The translations under genes and the position numbers were made by a program. Below the pieces are notes generated by a model. The model made no database searches and was not told the origin of the DNA. It saw nothing but the letters and a program-made list of their open reading frames with translations. DNA of 64,000 nucleotides. Origin: Mercenaria mercenaria. Taxonomy: Eukaryota > Mollusca > Bivalvia > Venerida > Veneridae. Shown here piece by piece: positions 56,000 through 64,000 of the stretch (position 1 is the stretch's first letter; each line of letters begins with the position of its first letter). The DNA is taken from positions 4,090,501-4,154,500 of the forward strand of contig NC_069367.1 of the NCBI RefSeq assembly GCF_021730395.1, in the 5' to 3' direction.

Positions 56000-56230
56000 T
56001 GGGCCACACCATGTGAAAACCAACATAGTGCATTTGTGACCAGCATGGATCCAGACAAGCCCGCGCGTCCGCAAAATCTAGTCAGGATCCATACTAATAA
56101 ATAATGGTTTATCTAATCGCAATAGGGTTCAAAAGTATACAGTATGGATCCAGACAGATGTATGCGCAGGCTGGTCTGGATCCATGCTGGGTGCAAATGC
56201 ACTACGATGGTTGTCTCATGGTGCGGCTCA
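56000..56230. mobile_element. Family B palindromic element, copy 3
   Basis: GGGCCACACCATGTGAAAAC to GTCTCATGGTGCGGCTCA, with inner GACCAGCATGGATCCAGACA and GGTCTGGATCCATGCTGGGT. Confidence 0.8.
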
Positions 56231-57032
56231 TTTCATAAAATTAATCTTAAATCTGGAGGTATGCAGCTGTAAGCATTGAACTCTATACATAACAATATAT
56301 ACCCAGTACTTTTCATTTAGATGAAAGCCCTTTGAGGAGTTGTGTAAACATTTTAGTAATAAATATAGAAATTTTGTGTTAAATTACCAAAAATAATCTT
56401 CTGTTAGTATTGTTATGTATTTATAGATACAATTCTTGTGTTATGGTGTTCATTCGTAGTTATGCTGTAGTTCAAACTATTTTTGACCCCGCCACCCCAC
56501 CCTCTCCAAAGTGTTGAAAACACAGGAGACATATGGTGTTTTTTTGTCTGCCATTCTGTCTGTCTCCCTTTCTTTTGTACTAGTACACATCTTCTACAAT
56601 TATTTTCATCCTATTCAAATGAAACATGGTATGCATTCACTTTTGCAAGTGCATTTTTTAAAAATATTTTGTCTAATTTTTACTTCATTTAAAATGTTAA
56701 TTGTCGAGTTCAAAAGGGACATCTGATGAAATTTATAATAGTCATGGAAAGTATTTAGGGACCTCGCTGGTGAACTTTAATTTTGGAAATTTATACCTCA
56801 GACTGTGAAGACTTTTTATGCTGGAACTCTGATAATTTGAGAACAATCATCCGCTCAGACTTGCAATTTATGGCGTAATGGTTAAGGTGCCAGCTTTAGC
56901 TATGGAAGGTTGAATGTATGAAGGCCATTGAATGGTTCATGTGTGATCAGCTGATACGGCTGCTAGCTGGTTAAATAACAGTTAATAATTTCCTTCCTTT
57001 CTGATGCCTATACAGGATTTTGGATGTAAATT
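56231..57032. other. Intergenic, no gene seen
   Basis: Nothing coding. GGCGTAATGGTTAAGGTGCC at about 56872 is faintly like a tRNA box A but stands alone. Confidence 0.35.
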
Positions 57033-57216
57033 TGAGCCGCGCCATGAGAAAACCAACATAGTGGCTTTGCGACCAGCATGGATCCAGACCAGCCTGTGCA
57101 TCCGCGCATTTGAAAGCAAACAGCATAGATCCTGACCAGACTGCACAGATGCGCAGGCTGGTCTAGATCCATGCTGGTCGAAAACCACTATGTTGGTTTT
57201 CTCATGGCGTGGCTCA
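57033..57216. mobile_element. Family B palindromic element, copy 4
   Basis: TGAGCCGCGCCATGAGAAAA to TTCTCATGGCGTGGCTCA, near-perfect ends. One inner GACCAGACTGC arm is shortened, so the copy is 184 bp. Confidence 0.85.
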
Positions 57217-57551
57217 TTTGTTGAAGGCAGAGATGTCACATAAGATGAATGGCTGGACCTTTCAAAAGATATAAAACTATAATCAATAAAAATTCAGAAA
57301 CATCAATATATAAAATGGTCCTGTTTTACTTGACATGTCTCAGAGATATAAAATGGTCCTTTTTGACTCGACACATCTCACATACATGTATTTTAAAATA
57401 TACCATGTTTTAGTATATGTTGCACATAGTAATTTTTATACCAAAGTAAAAAATCAGTTTATTAATTGCCATATTAATGCCATCTAAACGTCTGTGCAAT
57501 ACAATAGTTTTACCTATATGTTAAAAAATATTTTTATTATGCCAGTGTTTT

Positions 57552-57835
57552 TATGCCCCCAGCATCTACTGATGCGGGAGGCATATAGTAATTGTCCTGT
57601 TCGTCCGTCCGTTCGTTTGTCTGTCCGTTCTTCCGTACAAGGTTAACCAAATGGGACCGTTTCGTCTAGCATCAATACCCCTAACTAGAATGACTTGATA
57701 CTAATGCAGATGTAACCTGTTACCATTCCTCATCTTCAGACATCACCTGACCTCAGTTTGACCTTGACCTTGAATTTGACCTCGTTTTGGACTTAGATTG
57801 CTTTGTATCGACAAGGATACCACCGGGGGGCATCA
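57552..57835. mobile_element. Short element with GCCCCC/GGGGGC ends
   Basis: TATGCCCCCAGCATCTACTG at the left, with an internal hairpin to GGGAGGCATA, and CACCGGGGGGCATCAAGCGT at the right. Between are GTCCGTCCGTTCG runs and TTGACCTTGACCTTGAATTT. Non-coding. Confidence 0.55.
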
Positions 57836-58019
57836 AGCGTTTATTGAATGCAGCTACTTATTTTTTGTTAAGATTTCAGTTAATACAATATATCATATGT
57901 CAGCATTGTATATTTACTTATTTGTGTCATTTTATCTCATCTGAACTTAGTTCAGGGTTAACTATTAGTATAGGTGGATGGTCTAGCGTCAATCGTTATG
58001 TGTCCTGACATAACACTTA

Positions 58020-58960
58020 AACTTAAACATTTTTCCTCTGAAACTACTTGGCAGAATTACTTGGTTTATATCATCCTGGCATGAACAGCCTTCAAGCTTG
58101 TTCAAGTGGTTCAACTTGGCCCCTTTTAGGGGCTGCTTCAGTTGATAATGGAAAAAAACTATAACGACTATTTCTCGTGAACCACTAGATGGATCTTTAT
58201 CAAACTTAGCTTGTAGCATTATTGTAAGGTACTCTCTCAAATTTTTCAGATTGGCCCCTAAAAAGGGTCACTTGAGGTACAATAGAAATACCTTTAAAGG
58301 ACTCCTCATGAATTGCTTCAAAGATCTACATCAAACTTTGTCTGAATAATTATCATTTGGTTCTCTACCAAATTGCTTTTATGGGAATGCTTGGCCTAAA
58401 ACTAGAAATGCCTTTAAACAACTTCGTTTCATGAATTGCTTAATGGATCTTTATCAAACTTGGTCTGTAGCATTATCATAAAGTCCTGTCCCAACTTTTT
58501 AAAGAGGGATAATGCCCTTTCAAGGGCTCTTAGAGCTGAAAATAGAAATACCTTTAAACAATTACTTTTCATGGATGGATATTCAGTAAAGTTGGTCTTA
58601 GCTTTATTGTAAGGTCCTCGTCCATATTTGTTCAAATGGGGGCGCTAGTTCCCTTTTAAGAGCTGCTAGATCTAAAAGTTCAAAATACCATTAAACAACT
58701 TCCTCTCGAGATACAAATATCCGATCATTAACTAATAAGACACATTAACCATAAATACACAGTTGTTCAAGTACAATCCTCTACATCTGAGTCAACATCT
58801 ACCTTCCGGAAAATTTTAGAAATACATTCAAAAACATACATTTGACCATATCCAAGACTCCCTTTACAGAGCTGCTGGAGCTAAAAAGTCGAAATACCAT
58901 TAAACAACTTCTTCTCAAGAACATTTAGCTACATCTTCGTCAATTATCATTTCATTTTAT
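58020..58960. repeat. Diverged tandem array, ~125-135 bp units
   Basis: TGGATCTTTATCAAACTTGG-like strings at about 58191, 58325, 58444 and 58570, each followed by GTAGCATTAT-type sequence and GGGGC/GCCCC hairpin bits. One unit is interrupted at about 58706-58855 by the left arm of an inverted repeat. Confidence 0.65.
58706..58855. repeat. Left arm of a ~150 bp inverted repeat
   Basis: Contains AAGACACATTAACCATAAAT, ACATCTACC-TCCGGAAAAT and ACATTCAAAAACATACAT. It pairs with 59398-59545. It breaks the tandem array described at 58020-58960. Confidence 0.8.
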
Positions 58961-59397
58961 GTTATATTTATTTATTTTGCCATATGTTCATTAGTATTAA
59001 AGTCTTGTTAATGTAGAAGGAGATAGTGACATGAAGCTAGCACCAATCGTAGAACATATAGTACTAGCAGTAAAAGGTTATCTACTTTTTTATAGCAGTT
59101 TAAAAGTATTCTTGATATACCTTTACTTCATTAGTCAAACATGAATGGTGGATAGCAGTTGTTGGGTGTGCAAGGCTTTGCTAGAATATGTATTTACGTC
59201 TATATTAATATACTGTGTTGAAATGTCACTTTTTTGAAATGAGATTTGTTATCAGAAGTTATTAAATTTCACTATTTCTGCAAAAAATAACCATTCATTC
59301 AAAAGAACTGGTAACTGTGAAGAAAGTGAAACAATTTCACGTCCCCTTGAGAACAGCAAATTTAGAAAGTCTTGAATTCCTCTTGAGCTTAGGATAG
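58961..59397. other. Loop between inverted arms, nothing recognised
   Basis: AT-rich; no ORF. Confidence 0.4.
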
Positions 59398-59545
59398 GGC
59401 CATATGTATGTTTTTGAATGTATTTCTAAAATTAGAATTTTCCGGCAGGTAGATGTAGACTCAGATATAGAGAATTGTATTTGAACAACTAAGTATTTAT
59501 GGTTAATGTGTCTTATAAGTTAAATGATTGGATATTTGTGTGATG
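59398..59545. repeat. Right arm of the ~150 bp inverted repeat
   Basis: Contains ATGTATGTTTTTGAATGTAT, ATTTTCCGGCAGGTAGATGT and ATTTATGGTTAATGTGTCTT, the complements of the left-arm blocks. Confidence 0.8.
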
Positions 59546-59949
59546 AGAGATCTCATCTGTATCAAATATATTAACCTGACTTAAGACTGGAATAGTCTTA
59601 TCAGTGTAAGACTTCATTCTTATTAAATATATAACCAGACTTATGACTGAAATAGTCGTATGAATGCATACTTATAGAAAAACCAGTTTCTGTGAGACTG
59701 TTGTATATTTCTTTTAATGAATACGTTATTGTAGTCAGGCAATGAAGTGACAAAAATTAGCTGAGCATAAGATCTGAATATTGATGAGCATTAGTGGTTT
59801 TTTTTTTTAATTTTGTTACTTAAGAATTTTTTGTTATTTTATCCAGTAGCTGTTAGATGATAATATCAGAATACTCATTACATTGTTAATTAGGTTATGT
59901 AAGTTAAGTAGAAATAAGTTGTGGTTGTCTTTCAATGTATATATCTATA
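59546..59949. other. Intergenic, nothing recognised
   Basis: A loose ~60 bp direct repeat (TTAACCTGACTTAAGACTGG and ATAACCAGACTTATGACTGA) near 59571 and 59631; otherwise nothing. Confidence 0.4.
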
Positions 59950-60176
59950 TGAGATGCGCCATGAGAAAACCAACATAGTGGCTTGCGACAAGCATCGATC
60001 CAGAACAGCCTGCGCAATCTGGTCTGAGGATCCATGCTGTTCACTAACAGCTTTTTGAATTGGAAAAGGCTTTGAAAGCGAACAGCATTGGTCCTGACTA
60101 GACTGTGCAGGCTGGTCTGGATCCATGCTGGTCGCAAGGCTACTAGTTACTGTTAGTTTTCTCAAGGTGCAGCTCA
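59950..60176. mobile_element. Family B palindromic element, copy 5
   Basis: GAGATGCGCCATGAGAAAAC to TTTTCTCAAGGTGCAGCTC, with the GATCCATGCTGGTCGCAAGG arm. Confidence 0.8.
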
Positions 60177-60302
60177 TATAAAGAAAGATTTCTTAAATTA
60201 GAAAAATGGACTAATTATAACAATAACTGAAACTATTTTTTGCACATTGTATTTTTCTTTGTAGATGCTTCGTGTTTCAGAGGGTCAGCATAAATTCATT
60301 TT

Positions 60303-60512
60303 AAACCTTACCCTGCTAAATTTCTATAATGAACTTGTCCATCTTTCATTTTGGACAGTACCATTAACTGTTAAAGAGGTGCCTTCCAAAAAGAAGCTGA
60401 CTGAATAGCGAACAGTGCAGATCGTGCTCAGACTGCAGGGATATGTAGGGTGATCATGATCTACACTGGTTGCAAAGGCAGAATCAATCGTGTCCAGCAT
60501 GTTAAGGGTTAA
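60303..60512. mobile_element. Family A palindromic element, copy 6
   Basis: TTAAACCTTACCCTGCTAAA to CATGTTAAGGGTTAA, 210 bp, closest to copy 5 (shared CTATAATGAACTTGTCCATC). Confidence 0.8.
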
Positions 60513-61400
60513 GCTCCATTATTCAAAGAATAAAGAGGGCCATTGCACTTGACCTGATACCTGTGTCTGCTTGGTAAAAGTTTTATAGAAAGTTCACTAT
60601 CTTTCTTAAGATATTCATTTGAAACTTGCTGTACTTACTCACGGTGGCAGTGTTTATTGTTGTGACATGCTGTGTAACTGTACCTGCAATATTTCTAGAG
60701 TTATGCCCCTTTTTAACCTAAAATATTTGTTTTAAGTTTTATAAAGTCCAATAGCTCCTTATTACTTAAGGTATCCAATTTGAACTTGTTGTTCTTGCAC
60801 ATATCGACCATGTTCATTAGATTGACAAGATGCACAACTCTCCCTGCGATATTTCCGGAATTATTCCCCTTTTTAACTTCGAAATTTTGGTTTTAGTTTT
60901 TCAAAAAGTACAATGCCATATTTTGTCCATTTTAGATACTACATTAAAACTTCACAATTGTCTTTCATGTAATAACACAAGGTTACTGTTTTTAGCCTCA
61001 GAACTGTTGACATGAATTTTAACAAAGTTGTCCCCCTTCTTTGAAGTAGAAAATATAAATGCAAAATGGCTCTTTCCGAAGTCAGTGCAGCCATTGAATT
61101 GAAACTTTATACAAATTATTGAGGTAGATAAAACATGGTGAAAAGTGAATGTCCTATAAAGTTATATTGTATTTTGGAAAAGTTTTGCCCCCTTTTCAAC
61201 TGTTACGCCTTTTAAAGTTTTGCATTGAAATTAATCTTCAAAACTAATGCAGCTACTTGTTTGAAACTTAAGATAATTGTTGGGTGCAGTTGACCAAGGT
61301 CACAGCTATACAATGTACCTAAATATATTCTAAGGTAGAAAATCCATCCTACTGACAATTTTTCTTACTGACAGTCTTTTGAAAGGTCGAGCTTTCTGTC
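60513..61400. mobile_element. Pearl-like element, diverged
   Basis: Left GCTCCATTATTCAAAGAATA; core units with GTTATGCCCCTTTTTAACCT, TTATTCCCCTTTTTAACTTC and GTTTTGCCCCCTTTTCAACT; right AGGTCGAGCTTTCTGTCATG to AGACAG. The unit length is irregular (about 160-180 bp). Confidence 0.55.
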
Positions 61401-61746
61401 ATGAGACAGTTACTGTTTTTTTTCTGTTTTTTTTTCGGGCCCTACTAAAAGGTGACCCCATTTATTTGCCTCGTCAAATGACTAGTAATGACTTACAGAT
61501 TACAAGGTATTATGAGACAGTTATTGTATTTAAGATATCTACATACAAAGTTACCATCGCCTTGCCATTATGGGAGCATATTTGTTTTGCCATTCTTTTT
61601 TGTAAGTACATTTGTAGTCATCTGTTCTATTTTACAAGAAATGTGTAATTAAGGCAACTAGGAATATGTAATAGAAATTTTTTTTAACACATGTATATAT
61701 ATTTTATGTTTATTTAAGACAGTTATAACATAAGACATTTTACATT
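61401..61746. other. Intergenic, nothing recognised
   Basis: T-rich; no gene seen. Confidence 0.4.
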
Positions 61747-61970
61747 TGAGCAGTACCATGAGAAAACCATAGTGTCTTTGTGACCATCATGGGTCCAGAC
61801 CAGCCTGCGCATCCGTGGATCTATGCTGTTTGCTTTCAAAACCTATTGCAGTGAGAGAAATCTTTAGCAAACAGCATGGATCCTGACATGATCAGACTGC
61901 ACGGACGTGCAGGCTGGTCTGGATCCATGCTGGTCGCAAACACACTCTGATGTTTTCATAGTGCGGCTGA
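61747..61970. mobile_element. Family B palindromic element, copy 6
   Basis: TGAGCAGTACCATGAGAAAA to CATAGTGCGGCTGA, with GACCAGCCTGCGCATCC and GGCTGGTCTGGATCCATGCT. Confidence 0.8.
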
Positions 61971-62209
61971 TATTTTTTTTACACACAGTTGTTATTATTG
62001 GCATGGTTCTTAATTAATGCGTTAATACTTATGATTTTTGTTCTTTGAACCACTCGAATCTGCTTATTAAAATGAAGAATATAAAAAATCCATACTCTCT
62101 GAGTTCATCCTCACCTACAATTTTCAGGCCTAAATTATATTTATCATTAATCAGTATTTATTTACACCCAATGGTTGTGAAGTTGCATAATTGTTTTAAT
62201 TCTTATATA

Positions 62210-63024
62210 CTGGTTGGGAACCATTTTCCGGACAGGACCAGTTTCCGGACACATGTAATATCCACTTTGTTTCGTTGTTATTCATGTATTTGTTTCATCT
62301 AGATCATTTAGATGTTTGTTCTTCATGTCTACAAAAAAACACTATTTTATAAGGCTGTATAATGTTTTGGTTTTTGATGTTAACACTTTAGAGGCCACAA
62401 AACAACTTTCCGTCTTAACGGGGCATGAAGATAGCATTGCGCATGCGCAGTAGTTTACACATGCCGAGGTATCAAGTGGGGAAGAAATAATCGAACTACA
62501 TAATGATTGTCTGCTGATAACATGTTCTACTTTTAATTTCACGCTAAAAGTTACGTAAGATGCAGGGATGTCGATTTTTGCACTAATTTTATTCTATATC
62601 TATTGGAATTATCAAGAATTCGTATAAGACGAAATTCGAGTTTCTTATAGTCAACCTCGGTTTGCTTTCGTAGCTGCTATTGAACGTCGGGTTATGTTTC
62701 ATGTGAAATTTGAAGAGATGAATGATAAAGAAATGTGTAGAAATAGTTTAATTACTTATTTCGATATCAAATTAACAACAAAACACCGTCAAAATATTTG
62801 TCCGGATACTGGTTTACCTGACGGGGAAAATAACTTATTTTAGTGACCCCATTTGAGGCCCAATGGAACCTATATTTTTCGTCACAACACGATGCTGATT
62901 ACAACATCGGATGTGGAAGGAGCTGAAGTTTGTGCAGTGTGGGCTTCATTTATGTCAAATATTTTTTTTAGGGAATAATGGAGCCGAAATATGAAAATGT
63001 GTCCGGAAAGTGGTTCCCAACCAG
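62210..63024. mobile_element. Inverted-end element flanked by TATA
   Basis: CTGGTTGGGAACCATTTTCC (left) and its complement with one change (right) form 25 bp ends; TATA lies outside on both sides. GTCCGGA or its complement recurs several times within ~60 bp of the left end and in the right ~240 bp. No transposase frame in the 815 bp. Confidence 0.75.
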
Positions 63025-63277
63025 TATAGTTGTTTGTTTATATTTGTTGTAGTTGTTGTAATGATTTTGAGCAATTAAATACTGAAAACAAGAGCAGTTG
63101 TCTATTTTACGGAACTTTCCTTCTTTAAATGTCAGTCATCTGTTTCCACCCATCTGGTATTACATGATCATATCACGGAGGTAACCGGAAAAGTACCCGA
63201 AAAATTTGAAGTTGATGAGGGTTTCTCTAGTCTTTTTAACGGTGTAGCATTGATGTGAGAGACTTTAAAGAAACATT

Positions 63278-63728
63278 ATTAGACCGACTTTTCGAAGAAT
63301 AAGAGCTTTCCTACCAAGGCGTTGGCGCCACACTTTTGTTAAGGTTTTCGTACCAGCCCACATTTTGATCATGTTCTCTATCAGTTGGGAAGACAGCATA
63401 ACTCTGTCGAGTATTTTGGCTGAATTATGACCCTTTTTACACTTGGAAATTGGTTCAGTTTTCGTACTAGTCAGTGTTTTGTCGAAACTATTTGACATGT
63501 GGCTTTGAAACTTTGAACACTTAGACTGGAAACTGGAAGACTTGCTTACCATCATTGTCACACTGCCATTAAGTGCAAGAGTCATCCAGTTCCATAAATA
63601 CAGGTACATTGTTTGTCATAATCTATTTTTTTTCTTTTGTCGGAAAATCTCTGTTAATATTTTTTGACCCCATACTTTCATCAGTTCTTCGAATAGTCGA
63701 GCGCACTGTCAACAGACAGCTCTTGTTT
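63278..63728. mobile_element. Pearl-like element, short copy
   Basis: Left GACCGACTTTTCGAAGAATA; core with GTTTTCGTACCAGCCCACAT, CTGAATTATGACCCTTTTTA and TGGCTTTGAAACTTTGAACA; right TTCTTCGAATAGTCGAGCGC to CAGCTCTTGTT. Closest to the 52482-53705 copy, with about two units. Confidence 0.7.
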
Positions 63729-63821
63729 CGAAACACTGGCCCGAAATAAGTAAACTTTAAGAATTTTTCGATAGCCGAACATTTGTTAGGTACTGAGGAC
63801 AGTAGGTAAGGCGTAAAAAAA

Positions 63822-64000
63822 TTGTTTGTTTCCGGTATCCCGACCTACCCTAAATTTTTGGCCCGACCCTAAATGTTTTTATGGCCTTGGAGAATATTTT
63901 TTTCAACTTTTTAACAAAAAGATGCAAAACTGCACTTTTTATGCTTTAAACATAGCCAGTGATGTTAGAAATCAACTTACTGATGCTCTAAAGGCATAAC
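63822..64000 (-). repeat. Dispersed repeat D, copy 2 (uninterrupted, cut by window edge)
   Basis: Minus-strand match to 17685-18095 without the SINE: AACATCACTGGCTATGTTTA is continuous here. It includes the TTTAGGGTCGGGCC and GGTCGGGATACCGG blocks. Confidence 0.8.

Overview
The window looks like AT-rich nuclear DNA of a marine bivalve, most likely a venerid-type clam. The reasons are exon-intron genes with GT-AG junctions, tRNA-derived SINEs with a GTTAAACCC-type 3' end, pearl/Helentron-like elements with 130-165 bp tandem cores, many short palindromic MITEs, and decayed LINE pieces. The species call is an inference from repeat style; no sequence search was run.

Three host genes can be read. 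Gene A (minus strand, 3081 to 180, running off the left edge) and gene B (plus strand, 13168-25534) are divergent paralogs about 10 kb apart. Each begins with a long cytoplasmic N-terminus without a signal peptide, then one transmembrane helix preceded by basic residues (type II topology), then Sushi/CCP modules. Gene B is complete at both ends in ten exons. It encodes three Sushi modules, six immunoglobulin-like domains in an A-B-A-B-A-B order, and a C-terminal peritrophin-type chitin-binding domain, about 1063 residues in all. Its cytoplasmic part carries an ITIM-like motif (ISYAVI). Exon 6 is one base short of the frame that every other exon keeps. Ig domains ending in a chitin-binding domain recall the secreted VCBPs of amphioxus and tunicates, but here the arrangement sits on a type II membrane anchor with Sushi modules and a possible signalling tail. 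This is the most interesting system in the window.

Gene C (plus strand, 45082-51256, four coding exons, all introns phase 1) encodes a 374-residue type I membrane protein: signal peptide, Ser/Thr-rich mucin-like stalk, an ectodomain I do not recognise, a transmembrane helix and a 32-residue tail with a YRLF sorting-type motif.

The rest is repeat-rich. 3.1-13.1 kb holds a 5'-truncated LINE between two inverted copies of a ~490 bp repeat, plus a second LINE scrap. 25.5-45 kb has no recognisable host gene. It carries hAT-like and MULE-like elements with visible target-site duplications, including elements with CAGGG-type ends nested three deep (33.9-37.4 kb) and a 4.9 kb element with CAGAG ends (38.0-42.9 kb) holding an unrecognised 192-residue ORF and scattered copies of a decamer. 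43-64 kb is dominated by pearl-like tandem-core elements, two palindromic ~210-230 bp families (called A and B here), a 45 bp minisatellite split by an insertion, and inverted repeats. Several insertions can be ordered in time because one interrupts another or because an uninterrupted copy lies in the same window.
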